Shown here in pieces: positions 36,191 through 44,969 of a stretch of DNA of 64,000 bases; positions within the stretch are counted from its first letter, which is position 1; every line of letters starts with the position of its first letter. The stretch comes from Burkholderiales bacterium (lineage in GTDB: Bacteria > Pseudomonadota > Gammaproteobacteria > Burkholderiales > JAHFRG01): assembly GCA_035518095.1 (NCBI GenBank), contig DATIXX010000041.1:62001-126000 (forward strand). Direction: 5' to 3'. The notes beneath the pieces are model-generated. The model saw only the letters and a list, made by a program, of their open reading frames with translations. It was not told the DNA's origin and did not search any database. Position numbers and translations under genes: made by a program.

Positions 36191-36770
36191 GCCCGTCTAT
36201 GGCGCTAACTTTTTGACATTCCTAGATTATTTGTGGTGCAGATGGTGTTTCGAGCGAACTCTAGGAGTTCGAATCAGCATTCGGCCCATTCAAGTATTTT
36301 AGCAATGCCTGCACAGCAACATGTTGCCGCTTGGCTACAACGCGCAAATGGAACTTCATTGGCGAGTGTGATAACATTGCACAACTCAAAGCCGGGTTTT
36401 TTCGATTTCTTTGGTTGGCGAGAGTATTAGGCAGTTTATTTCTGTATGTCTCGATTAGGACGCCGAAACAGCCGGTGCGCACAACCCGCCAGCGAAAAAT
36501 GGTTCTAACTCCGCTGACACTCCGCTGCACAATTACAGTGCAACCTAGAGAAACATGTTTTTGATATGGCATAGATGCCGCAGGGTTAAGACGTAGTTAT
36601 CGATCCAGTACTCAATTCCAATTCCGCGACTCGGTTTTTTTGATCCGAGGCTTTTCTCGAATACAAGGTACGACGCCCGACAATATTTTTAAAATGCTCT
36701 GAAATTTGCGGCGGCTATAAGGGGCACCGACGGCATTGGAGCGAAGCGGGACGTTAAAACAGGTTGGCTC
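36191..36770. other. intergenic region upstream of ppk, no gene seen
   Basis: About 580 bases between the phoB remnant and ppk hold only short, unconvincing open frames on both strands. It is more A/T-rich than the genes around it. It may include further worn-out phoB sequence, but I could not align it. No RNA gene or Pho box was recognised. The first part of the ppk 5' duplication begins at 36739. Confidence 0.5.
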
Positions 36771-36869
36771 ATGAACCGCCTTTCTACAGAAAGTAACGTC
36801 GCGGGTAGACGCGCGGAGCAGGATATTGCAACAAGTACACTCGTGGACCGCGTCTCCACCGAGAGTCAT
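36739..36869 (+). repeat. 72-bp-spaced tandem duplication of the ppk start region
   Basis: Copy 1 (36739-36797) and copy 2 (36811-36869) align without gaps at an offset of 72 bases, with about 39 of 59 positions equal. Each copy has a GAGC.GG-like purine stretch, then ATG (36771) or GTG (36843) followed by similar codons: MNRLSTES against VDRVSTES. Because 72 is a multiple of three, the second start lies in frame inside the first. The duplication covers the whole translation-start region. Confidence 0.75.
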
Positions 36870-38915
36870 TTAAACCGCGAACTTGGCCAGCTTGAGTTTA
36901 ACCGTCGCGTACTGGCGCAGGCGGAAGATCCGGCAGTTCCTCTGCTCGAGCGGCTTAAATTCATTTGCATCGTCAGCAGTAACCTGGACGAATTTTTCGA
37001 AATCCGGGTGGCGGGCCTGAAGGAAAGGATTGAAAGCGAAAGCGGGGGCGCCGGGACGAACGGCATGTCGGCGCAGCAGGTGTTAAAACGCGTGGCGGAA
37101 GAGGTGCGCAAGCTGCTCGCAAGGCAATACGATCTTTTCTACGAGGAAATTGTGCCGCAGCTTTCGGCGCAAGGCATCCGGTTTCTTAGACGTACCCAGT
37201 GGAACGACGCGCAACGCGAATGGGTCAAGGCCTATTTCTTCCGCGAAATGTTGCCGGTATTGACCCCTATCGGCCTGGACCCTTCTCATCCTTTCCCTCG
37301 CATGCTCAACAAGAGCCTCAATTTTGCGGTGGAACTGCAGGGCCGCGACGCCTTCGGACGCAATTCCGGAGTCGCCATGGTACAAGCTCCACGCATTCTG
37401 CCACGCTTCATCCAGATGCCGAGAGACGTGGCGGGTTGCGATTACGGCTTTGTATTTCTATCGTCAATTTTGCATGCGCATGTGGGCGAACTGTTTGCCG
37501 GGATGAATGTACTGGGTTGCTACCAATTCCGTGTTACCCGCAACAGCGAGCTATTTGTAGAGGAGGAAGAAGTCAAAAACCTGCGCACGGCGCTTCAGGG
37601 CGAACTGCCGCATCGCCACTACGGCGATGCGGTGCGGCTCGAAGTGGCGGACAGCTGCTCGCCGGAGATGACCGAATTTCTATTGCAGCAGTTTAATTTG
37701 GACGAAGGCGATCTTTACAGAGTGAACGGGCCCGTGAACTTGGTGCGGCTCATTCAAGTGCCGGAACGCGTGGACCGCCCTGATCTCAAATTTCCTGCTT
37801 TTTTGCCCGGATTGCCCGCGGTGCTGATCAAGCAGCCCGATATTTTTGAGGCCGTACAAAAAGGGGATTTGTTGCTGCACCATCCATTTCAGTCATTCCA
37901 GCCGGTGATTAAATTTTTTCAGCAGGCAGCGGTGGATCCAGACGTGGTGGCGATAAAGCTCACGGTGTACCGCACCGGCGCCGATTCGGCACTGATGGAA
38001 GCGCTGATTACTGCTGCGGAACGTGGCAAGGAAGTGACAGTGGTGGTGGAGCTATTGGCGCGTTTTGACGAGGAGGCCAACATAAACTGGGCGGCGCGTC
38101 TGGAAGAGGTGGGCGCGCATGTTGTGTACGGCGTGGTCGGGCATAAGACTCATGCAAAGATGGCGCTGGTGGTGAGGCGCGAAGAAGGCCGGCTGCGGCG
38201 CTACGTTCATCTTGGAACCGGAAATTATCATCCCAGTACGGCCAAACTTTACACCGACTTCGGATTGTTTACCTGCAATGAGCAGATTTGCTCCGACGTC
38301 AACGAACTGTTCATACAGCTGACCGGATTGGGCAAGGCCGGTAGGCTTGCTTATATTTGGCAATCTCCTTTTACTTTGCATGATGAGACTCTCAAGGCGA
38401 TCCGCAATGAAGCTAAGTTTGCCGAGGCGGGCAAGCCTGCGGCGATCATCGCCAAGATGAATGCCCTTCTTGAACCCGAGATTATCCAGGCGCTTTACCA
38501 GGCATCGCAGGCGGGTGTAAAAATAGATCTCATCGTGCGCGGCGTTTGCGCTTTGCGCCCTGGAATTCCCGGTCTCTCGGAAAACATCCGTGTGCGCTCC
38601 ATAATCGGGCGTTTTCTTGAACATTCACGTATTTTTTATTTTCATAACGGTGGGGTCGATGATGTCTACCTGGCCAGTGCCGACTGGATGGAGCGAAATT
38701 TCTTTAGACGCATCGAGACCTGTTTTCCCGTCCTCGATCCCAAGCTAAAAAAACGGGTGATTGCCGAAGGGCTCAAGCCGTATCTCAAGGATAACTGCCA
38801 AGCATGGGAAATGGATTCTTCCGGCCACTACCGCCGCAGGACACCGCGCCGCGCGAAACCTTATAGCGCGCAGCAAGCTCTCCTATCGCAGGTGGCGGCG
38901 AAATCCGCAAAATAA
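36771..38915 (+). CDS. ppk: polyphosphate kinase 1
   Basis: Makes inorganic polyphosphate from ATP, reversibly. 714 residues from the ATG at 36771, or 690 from the in-frame GTG at 36843; Escherichia coli Ppk has 688, so the GTG may be the real start. Domains in order: N (helical, LNRELGQLEFNRRVL), head, and two phospholipase-D-like catalytic domains. The autophosphorylated His is in GHKTHAKM (about 461 in the long form), and a second conserved His in FHNGGVDDVYLASADW (about 625). The start is duplicated (see the repeat entry). It heads a plus-strand group with the CYTH-CHAD gene and sixA. Confidence 0.97.
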   Translation: MNRLSTESNVAGRRAEQDIATSTLVDRVSTESHLNRELGQLEFNRRVLAQAEDPAVPLLERLKFICIVSSNLDEFFEIRVAGLKERIESESGGAGTNGMSAQQVLKRVAEEVRKLLARQYDLFYEEIVPQLSAQGIRFLRRTQWNDAQREWVKAYFFREMLPVLTPIGLDPSHPFPRMLNKSLNFAVELQGRDAFGRNSGVAMVQAPRILPRFIQMPRDVAGCDYGFVFLSSILHAHVGELFAGMNVLGCYQFRVTRNSELFVEEEEVKNLRTALQGELPHRHYGDAVRLEVADSCSPEMTEFLLQQFNLDEGDLYRVNGPVNLVRLIQVPERVDRPDLKFPAFLPGLPAVLIKQPDIFEAVQKGDLLLHHPFQSFQPVIKFFQQAAVDPDVVAIKLTVYRTGADSALMEALITAAERGKEVTVVVELLARFDEEANINWAARLEEVGAHVVYGVVGHKTHAKMALVVRREEGRLRRYVHLGTGNYHPSTAKLYTDFGLFTCNEQICSDVNELFIQLTGLGKAGRLAYIWQSPFTLHDETLKAIRNEAKFAEAGKPAAIIAKMNALLEPEIIQALYQASQAGVKIDLIVRGVCALRPGIPGLSENIRVRSIIGRFLEHSRIFYFHNGGVDDVYLASADWMERNFFRRIETCFPVLDPKLKKRVIAEGLKPYLKDNCQAWEMDSSGHYRRRTPRRAKPYSAQQALLSQVAAKSAK

Positions 38916-38937
38916 GTCGCGTTGAAATGGGGGCGTA

Positions 38938-40479
38938 GTGAATCCGGCTACGAGAGAGGTCGAGCTAAAGCTGTCTTTTTTGCCCGAGCATTACTCACGG
39001 CTGCAGCAGCACCCATTGCTCAAAACATTCGGCTGCGCGCCTGCGGTGGAACAAAAACTTTTGAGCCATTATTACGATACGCCGGAGTTAAGCCTGTGGA
39101 ATAAGGGTCTCACGTTGCGACTGCGCAGCAGCGGGTCGAAATGGATCCAAACTGTCAAAAGCAACGGCGCGGCATCGGGCGGGCTGCATGAGCGCACAGA
39201 ATGGGAGTCCCCAGTCAACCGCCCCGAAATCGACTGGGACCGCCTGCGTGAGCAGGGATTGGACGAAATCGGTCGCACCCAGAAATTGCGGCAAAAGCTG
39301 AAACCGGTATTCACGACCGAGATCACCCGGATTGTTCACCCGCTTCAGCTAACGGCAGGCGAGAAACTGGAATTTTGTCTGGACCGCGGAAAAATCAAAG
39401 CGGGTGACGCGGTTGAAATGTTATCGGAAATCGAGTTGGAGCTGAAATCGGGTTCCGCGGCGGCCCTGTATGACTTCGCCGCGGAGCTGCAGAAGACTGT
39501 GCCGCTCAGGCTGGAAAACGCAAGCAAGGCCGAGCGGGGCTATCTTCTTTATGCCCACAAAGCGCCTCCGGTGGTGAAGGCCACAGCGCTGGATATCAGT
39601 CCTGATATCAGTGTAAACGAAGCGTTCAAGCGCACGCTTTGGAACTGCATTCATCATCTGCAGGGCAATGAGAGCGGGATGCTGCTGGGGGTCGATCCAG
39701 AATATTTGCATCAAATGCGCGTCGCTCTGCGGCGCATGCACGCCGCGCTGGGCGTGTTTAAAAAAGCGCTCGCCAAAGATACGATGGCGCCAATCGAAAA
39801 AGAATTAAAGACACTCAGGAGCGCACTCGGCCCGGCCAGGGACTGGGATGTATTTGTGACCGAATTTTTTCCGTCACTCGAGAACGCGTTGCCTGAAAGC
39901 AGGCAATGGGTTCAAATGCGGCGCACTGCCGCCCTCAGGCGCGCAGCCAGGAACCGTGTTGCGCGCAATGCGGTCGCCTCTGAGCACTATGGCAGCTTCA
40001 TGCTGATGCTTTGCGGCTGGCTGAGCGGTGAACGCTGGCACGAACATCCAGACCAGATGCGCCTGCAGCAGTTGGTGCAACCTTTATCCTATTTCGCGCC
40101 GGTGGTGTTTGATCGATACCACCGCAAACTGAAAAAGCGTGGCAAAAATCTGGAACAGCTTTCAAGCGTGGAGCGCCACGCGCTTCGCATCGCGGTTAAA
40201 AAGCAGCGCTATGCCTGCGAGTTTTTCTCCGGGCTGTACCCACGCAAGCGAACCAAGCGCTATTTACGGGCACTCTCGGCGTTGCAGGACTGCCTGGGAA
40301 CACTCAATGATCTGAACATCCAGGAACGCTTATTGAGCGAGATGGTGGAACGAAACACCGGGCTGCGCGACCCGGTAAATCGGGCCCAGGGCTGGATAGC
40401 TGCAACGCGCGCACAGCAGCTCGCTCAGCTGAATACGCGCTGGGAGGAGTTTAAAGAACAGCAAGTATTTTGGAAATAG
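38938..40479 (+). CDS. CYTH and CHAD domain protein (polyphosphate-associated)
   Basis: 513 residues. The first 200 form a CYTH/triphosphate tunnel domain with the EVELKL (ExExK) start, and the conserved Arg/Lys/Glu strands KWIQTVKSNG and ERTEWE. Residues about 220-500 are a CHAD helical domain rich in His and basic residues (EYLHQMRVALRRMHAAL, LKTLRSALGPARDWDVF, HALRIAVKKQRYACEFF). CHAD domains bind polyphosphate and CYTH enzymes hydrolyse tripolyphosphate. The position between ppk and sixA fits a polyphosphate role. It uses a GTG start at 38938, and overlaps no gene. Confidence 0.93.
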   Translation: MNPATREVELKLSFLPEHYSRLQQHPLLKTFGCAPAVEQKLLSHYYDTPELSLWNKGLTLRLRSSGSKWIQTVKSNGAASGGLHERTEWESPVNRPEIDWDRLREQGLDEIGRTQKLRQKLKPVFTTEITRIVHPLQLTAGEKLEFCLDRGKIKAGDAVEMLSEIELELKSGSAAALYDFAAELQKTVPLRLENASKAERGYLLYAHKAPPVVKATALDISPDISVNEAFKRTLWNCIHHLQGNESGMLLGVDPEYLHQMRVALRRMHAALGVFKKALAKDTMAPIEKELKTLRSALGPARDWDVFVTEFFPSLENALPESRQWVQMRRTAALRRAARNRVARNAVASEHYGSFMLMLCGWLSGERWHEHPDQMRLQQLVQPLSYFAPVVFDRYHRKLKKRGKNLEQLSSVERHALRIAVKKQRYACEFFSGLYPRKRTKRYLRALSALQDCLGTLNDLNIQERLLSEMVERNTGLRDPVNRAQGWIAATRAQQLAQLNTRWEEFKEQQVFWK

Positions 40480-40514
40480 ACCCGGCTGCAGGCCCGGCGC
40501 TGGAAGGAGAAATA

Positions 40515-40964
40515 ATGGATCTAATTTTGTGGCGTCACGCGGACGCTGAGGATGGAGTCCCTGATGCCGCGCGGATTCTCACAGGCAAAGGCACAAAGCA
40601 AGCAAAGAAAATGGCTAAATGGCTCAAGGCACATCTCCCGGAAGGTTACCGCATGATCGTAAGCCCGGCCAAACGCGCACAGCAAACGGCGCAAGCTCTT
40701 GACGCAAATTACGTGACATTGAAGGAAATCGGAGCGGGTACTACCGCAAAAGCCCTGCTTGCCGCGGCCGGCTGGCCGGATGCCCGGGGTACGGTGGTCG
40801 TGGTGGGTCATCAGCCGACCTTGGGACAGACAGTTGCGCTCTTGCTGTGTGGCGCCGAAGCGGATTGGAGCCTAAAGAAAGGCGCGATATGGTGGCTCGC
40901 GAACCGTCAGAACAATGAAAACCAGGTTGCAGTGCGCGCGGTAATCTCGACCGACATGCTGTAA
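40515..40964 (+). CDS. sixA: SixA-like phosphohistidine phosphatase
   Basis: A 149-residue small histidine-phosphatase-superfamily enzyme. The start MDLILWRHADAED has the RH of the catalytic phospho-His motif, ending with the family's VVVVGHQPTLG His. SixA removes phosphate from phosphohistidine of signalling proteins; other substrates are possible. An earlier in-frame ATG at 40470 lies inside the CYTH-CHAD gene. The start at 40515 is preferred because AAGGAG precedes it and the family starts there. Confidence 0.88.
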   Translation: MDLILWRHADAEDGVPDAARILTGKGTKQAKKMAKWLKAHLPEGYRMIVSPAKRAQQTAQALDANYVTLKEIGAGTTAKALLAAAGWPDARGTVVVVGHQPTLGQTVALLLCGAEADWSLKKGAIWWLANRQNNENQVAVRAVISTDML

Positions 40965-41000
40965 GATGCTCGGACGCACACATGCAGCAGATGAATGCTG

Positions 41001-42524
41001 CTATTGCGCGATGACATAGTCCGGCTGGTCCTGCAAGTCTTTCAAGTAGCTGACCTCAAGTTCCAGCCCTACCGACTTCCATTCCTTGGTTTCATCCAGC
41101 AGCGCCATGACAGTCAATGGATTCCGCTTCAGCCATTCCCTGTCTAGGGAAAGATAGTATCCAGAGGAACTGGACTTGACTTGAATGCGCTGCAGCGACG
41201 GCGTTCTGCGGCTGCGATAAAAAAGTGCCGCAAGACGCAGCGCCAAAATCTGCGACCACTGCCTTTCGTCCGTCAATAAACCACGCACCTTGGACAGCTT
41301 GCCCCGATGCGCCAACACGAGCAAGCTCATCCGGCCCTGGTCCATCTTAGAAAAGCCGGGCATGTCGGCGTTTTGGATGATGTAAGCTGAATGCTTGTGG
41401 TAACCACTGTGCGCCACAGATACGCCGATCTCATGCAGCCGGCTCGACCAGGCAATAAGCCGGGCGGCGTCTTCGAGAGCCTCACTATCCTTGATAAGCT
41501 GGCGCAGCAACTCCTGGGCAAGCGCTTCAACTGATTTCGCCTGTGCGGAATCCACATTGTAGCGCTCCATGAATTGCTGGACAGTGACTTCGCGCATGTC
41601 CTTATGATGAATGCGCCCCAAAAGGTCGCACAGTATGCCCTGGCGCAACGCCCCCGACGCGACCTTCATGTGCTTTACGCCAAGTTCAGAAAAAACTGCA
41701 GATAAAATTGCAAAACCGCCCGCTATTACCGGTGCGCGATCTGTTCTCAAACCCTCGATAGCGAGACGATCGACACTTCCCGCCTTGAGCAGGTAGGAGC
41801 GGAATTTTTCCAGCCCGCCGGCAGTGATGCCGGAATCGCTGTAACCATTAAGTTCCAGAATGTCGCCAAGCGCCTTGATTGTCCCTGATGAGCCGACGGC
41901 TTCTTGCCAATAATTCGCGGAAAACTCGGAGGCGATGCTCTGAAGTTCGTTGCGCGCCGCCAGCTCCGCTTCCTTCATGTTGCTCTTGCTGATTTTGCCT
42001 TCGGGAAAAAAGCGCAAACTGTGACTTACGCAGCCCATATACAGGCTCTCCAGTTTTTGCGGCCGGACGCCGCTTCCGATAATGAATTCAGTGGAGCCGC
42101 CGCCTATATCCACGACCAGCCTTTTCTCGCCAACCGGTGGTAGGCTTTGGGTGACACCAAGATAAATAAGCCGTGCTTCTTCGCGTCCTGCTACCACCTC
42201 GATCGGGAATCCAAGTGCCACCTCGGCCTGTTTGAGGAATGTTGGCGCGTTTTTCGCAACTCGCAGGGTATTGGTGCCCACCGCGCGCACTCCATGTGCA
42301 GGAAATCCGCGAAGGCATTCGCCGAAACGCTTCAAGCACGCCAGGGCTCGCGCCTGCGTGGGTTCATCGAGCTTTTTGTCTTCCGTGAGCCCGGAACCGA
42401 GGCGCACCGGCTCGCGGAGGGAATCAAGCAAGTAGATCTGGTTGTCAACCATCCTCGCCACTTGCAGCTTGAAGCTGTTTGACCCCAAATCAACGGCAGC
42501 AAAGATCGAGTGTTGTGTTTCCAC
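41001..42524 (-). CDS. ppx: exopolyphosphatase
   Basis: Degrades polyphosphate from the ends, or hydrolyses pppGpp in the related GppA. 507 residues, ASKHA fold: FAAVDLGSNSFKLQVARM at the start, LVVDIGGGSTEFIIGSG near 140-156, SSGTIKALGD near 213, and a C-terminal HD-like helical part (HEIGVSVAHSGYHKHSAYI) typical of Ppx/GppA. Its presence opposite ppk (convergent with sixA) is a usual polyphosphate neighbourhood. Ppx versus GppA cannot be separated with certainty from sequence alone, but length and context favour Ppx. Confidence 0.93.
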   Translation of the reverse strand: METQHSIFAAVDLGSNSFKLQVARMVDNQIYLLDSLREPVRLGSGLTEDKKLDEPTQARALACLKRFGECLRGFPAHGVRAVGTNTLRVAKNAPTFLKQAEVALGFPIEVVAGREEARLIYLGVTQSLPPVGEKRLVVDIGGGSTEFIIGSGVRPQKLESLYMGCVSHSLRFFPEGKISKSNMKEAELAARNELQSIASEFSANYWQEAVGSSGTIKALGDILELNGYSDSGITAGGLEKFRSYLLKAGSVDRLAIEGLRTDRAPVIAGGFAILSAVFSELGVKHMKVASGALRQGILCDLLGRIHHKDMREVTVQQFMERYNVDSAQAKSVEALAQELLRQLIKDSEALEDAARLIAWSSRLHEIGVSVAHSGYHKHSAYIIQNADMPGFSKMDQGRMSLLVLAHRGKLSKVRGLLTDERQWSQILALRLAALFYRSRRTPSLQRIQVKSSSSGYYLSLDREWLKRNPLTVMALLDETKEWKSVGLELEVSYLKDLQDQPDYVIAQ

Positions 42525-42663
42525 GGTTTTCGTTCAAGCCCCTCTGATTGGGCACGCAATGGAAACTGCATGCAGTGGCATCGCGGTCACGTAAAAACGT
42601 GATAATTTTGTCATTTGATCATTACCGTCTTGGCTTGCCGGAAATGAACGAGCCTCCGGATTG

Positions 42664-43464
42664 TTAGTCTTCGAACGCAAATGGCCCATCGAAGTCGCCG
42701 ACCGGTACATTGTGAGTGATTATGCGCTCCCCATCCCAGACGTGCAGCATGAAACCCGGCGGTTCGAAATCGAATTCCGCGGGTCCATTCAGGTGCAGGT
42801 TTAGTACGATCTGGTGCGCGGTGCTGGGACAAACGACCGCGGGCGTTCCGTGGAAGTCAGTGACAATCGTTCGGTGCACATGCCCGCAGGCAATCAGTTT
42901 GATGTGATCCTGACCGGCGACTATGGCCCCGAAAGCATCGGCGCCGTCCAGTAGTCGGATTGCATCCATGTGCGCTATGCCGGTTGCAAATGGCGGATGA
43001 TGCATGAAGATCAAAGTGGGTTGAGTGCGCGCTTCGCCTAGCCGGGCTTTGATCCAATCCAGCCTATCGGCACACAGCGCGCCGTAACCCTGGTTTGCCA
43101 CGACCGTATCGAGAGCGATGAGACGCAACGGAAAATCATCAACTACGTAGTGCAGGAAAGGGCCCTGCTTCGGCAGATAATTGCAGTCGTCGAACGCGGT
43201 ATGAAGTATGCTTCGATCATCGTGGTTGCCCGGGATGACGAACGTGGGCAAGTTGAGTGGCGCGAGCAGGCGCCGCAGGCGTATATATTCTTCAGGGTGT
43301 CCCAAATTGGCGAGATCGCCAGTAATCATCAAAACGTCTGGCGCAGGATCAAGACGGATTATTTGTGCTATACAACGCGCTAAACTGGCGGCGGTGTCTA
43401 TTCGGCCTTCGGCCAAGCTGCCTTCCGCGGTGAGGTGCAGATCAGTAATTTGCGCAACGATCAT
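42664..43464 (-). CDS. metallophosphoesterase, CpdA-like
   Basis: A 266-residue calcineurin-type phosphodiesterase. Metal-binding motifs in order: VAQITDLHLTAEG, MITGDLANLGHPEEY, PGNHDDRS, FMHHPPFATGI and CGHVHRTI. The pattern is that of the CpdA (3',5'-cyclic AMP phosphodiesterase) and GpdQ-like group. No cyclase is nearby. It may hydrolyse phosphodiesters for phosphate scavenging, which is suggested only by its phosphate-region neighbours. About 140 bases separate it from ppx. Confidence 0.88.
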   Translation of the reverse strand: MIVAQITDLHLTAEGSLAEGRIDTAASLARCIAQIIRLDPAPDVLMITGDLANLGHPEEYIRLRRLLAPLNLPTFVIPGNHDDRSILHTAFDDCNYLPKQGPFLHYVVDDFPLRLIALDTVVANQGYGALCADRLDWIKARLGEARTQPTLIFMHHPPFATGIAHMDAIRLLDGADAFGAIVAGQDHIKLIACGHVHRTIVTDFHGTPAVVCPSTAHQIVLNLHLNGPAEFDFEPPGFMLHVWDGERIITHNVPVGDFDGPFAFED

Positions 43465-43571
43465 TCACACGTTCCAGTTGACCACCTATGCTAGCACACG
43501 CAGTATTGCGAAGATAAGGAAAATATGGAGCCGCGGCGCCGCTGGCATCCGGTGCGAGATCGATTGCTGTT

Positions 43572-44345
43572 CTAACGCTTCAGAAATTTTGCGGCGTGAC
43601 GGTCTGCAAGGCGTTCGAACGGCAGTAGCATGAAAAAGTCAGCCGTGTTGAAGCCCGGGTCCCAAGCCGGATCGCCGCACACCAGCGCACCTGCGTGCAG
43701 ATATCCCTTAATGAGTGGCGGGATACTGCGACAAGTCAACTCGGCAACCGTCGTGTTGGCCGCCTCGATTTCGGGTGGCAAGGGCAATCGCGGAAATACG
43801 CGCCACTCGCTCGGGCCCGCCTGCAATCTACGTGTTAGTTTCCAGACCCGTGCGGCCGTCGAGCCGCCGTCGGCAAGCGAAATGCTTGCGCAGCCCATCA
43901 GGTAGCGATAGCCGTGGCTTTGCATGTAGCGCGCAATTCCCCTCCACAACATTGCTAGGATGGCCCCGCTGCGATAATCCGGGTGCACGCAAGAGCGGCC
44001 GAGTTCCACCAGCTCGTGGCGCAGGTTGTTGAGCCGCGTCAACTCAAACTCCTCATCGGCGTAAAAACCGCCGATCTGCTGCGCCTTGCAAGGAGCGAGT
44101 ATGCGATAGGTGCCGACAACCTTGCCGTTTTTATCGTCGCGCACCAGCAGGTGCTCGCAATACGAATCGTAAGTATCGCGATCGATTCCATTTGCCATGG
44201 TTGCTACGCGCGCACCGAGTTCCTCTACGAATACGCGGTAGCGAAGCGCTTGCGCCTCGGCGACTTCGGCGCGCGTGCGTGCAAAGAAAAGCCGAAAGCG
44301 AGAAAGCCGGTTCCGTTCTAGCGACGGCGAAGGTTGAGCCAGCAC
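43572..44345 (-). CDS. olsB: L-ornithine N-acyltransferase (ornithine lipid synthesis)
   Basis: A 257-residue acyltransferase of the OlsB/GNAT-like family. It would transfer a 3-hydroxyacyl chain from acyl-ACP to ornithine, giving lyso-ornithine lipid, a phosphorus-free membrane lipid. Family blocks seen: ALRYRVFVEELGA near residue 33, DRDTYDSYCEHLLVRD, VGTYRIL, GGFYADEEFELTRL, and VELGRSCVHPDYRSGAILAMLWRGIARYM. No olsA is in reach, though a PlsC-family gene lies at 24970. A Pho-box-like sequence sits 72 bases upstream of the ATG, and phoB, phoU and pst genes follow on the same strand. Confidence 0.88.
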   Translation of the reverse strand: MLAQPSPSLERNRLSRFRLFFARTRAEVAEAQALRYRVFVEELGARVATMANGIDRDTYDSYCEHLLVRDDKNGKVVGTYRILAPCKAQQIGGFYADEEFELTRLNNLRHELVELGRSCVHPDYRSGAILAMLWRGIARYMQSHGYRYLMGCASISLADGGSTAARVWKLTRRLQAGPSEWRVFPRLPLPPEIEAANTTVAELTCRSIPPLIKGYLHAGALVCGDPAWDPGFNTADFFMLLPFERLADRHAAKFLKR

Positions 44346-44416
44346 CGGGTTTCTCCACTGAACAATTGGCCAGCGGAGAGGCTAATCAAGTATTGTGAAA
44401 AAAACATGAACGTGGC

Positions 44417-44434
44417 GTGAAAAATTTGTGACAG
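44417..44434 (-). promoter_or_regulatory. candidate Pho box upstream of olsB
   Basis: On the minus strand the sequence reads CTGTCAC AAAT TTTTCAC, two 7-base halves separated by 4 bases, against the PhoB consensus CTGTCAT N4 CTGTCAT. The first half matches at six positions, the second at four. It lies 72 bases before the olsB start, the usual distance. No good -10 hexamer is evident. PhoB control of olsB is known in other bacteria such as Sinorhizobium; here it is inferred. Confidence 0.5.
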
Positions 44435-44969
44435 ACGCTGCAGCGAGCCCGCGATTTACCACACTTGCCAAAACAGCCGTCGCGGCCCTGCCCGTCAATC
44501 AATGGTGTGGAACGATCGCAGACCTTTCGCCCGGCCGCAGGCGATAAGCACCTTGGCGCGTCCTCGTGCAAGGCACCTCAGCCGCAGACTGCGCAATTGA
44601 GCGGCGTCCGCGGGTCTATTCTCTGGAGCGCAGCAATGGTCTCTAATGGGCCAACCTCGGGTATGGAATTTCACGATCGCCAGGTCCGACGAAATCGCTG
44701 ATCTCGGGCCGGGGCACCTTGGCCGTCGCGCTTTGTGCCCTGGGGCAATCTTGCGAACGTCCGAAGCAAGGACGCGCGCTCCAGACACAAGGCGTTCGCA
44801 TTGCCACGCATCCGGCTATTCATTGGCACACAATGCCGGCAGTCTTAACCAGCTGCCAACGCGTGTCCGATTGGCAGCGTACAAAGCCGGCTCGCGACAG
44901 CAACCAATAATCAAGTGCGCCGGAAAAAATAGGGTTGAATTGATACGACGCGACCGGAAATCCGCTGAT
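44435..44969. other. gene-free region between olsB and phoB, possible phoR remnant
   Basis: No convincing gene. On the minus strand near 44669-44760 there is a frame with VRKIAPG and, further on, SDLAIVK, reminiscent of PhoR's VRDTGIGIAP and GLGLAIVK boxes. The 16 bases TTTCACGATCGCCAGG near 44669 resemble the same place in intact phoR (two mismatches). If true it would be a deeply decayed phoR downstream of phoB. Spacing is shorter than in PhoR and the rest does not align, so this is tentative. Confidence 0.3.

Noticed and set aside
36612-36869. Minus-strand open frame of 85 codons with internal repeats (VHEPTC, VHECTC)
   Set aside because: It is the reverse reading of the ppk 5' duplication and has no family signal.
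42587-42602. Hairpin TCACGT AAAA ACGTGA between the metallophosphoesterase and ppx genes
   Set aside because: Small perfect palindrome but no U-run in the direction of either gene, so a terminator call is not supported.
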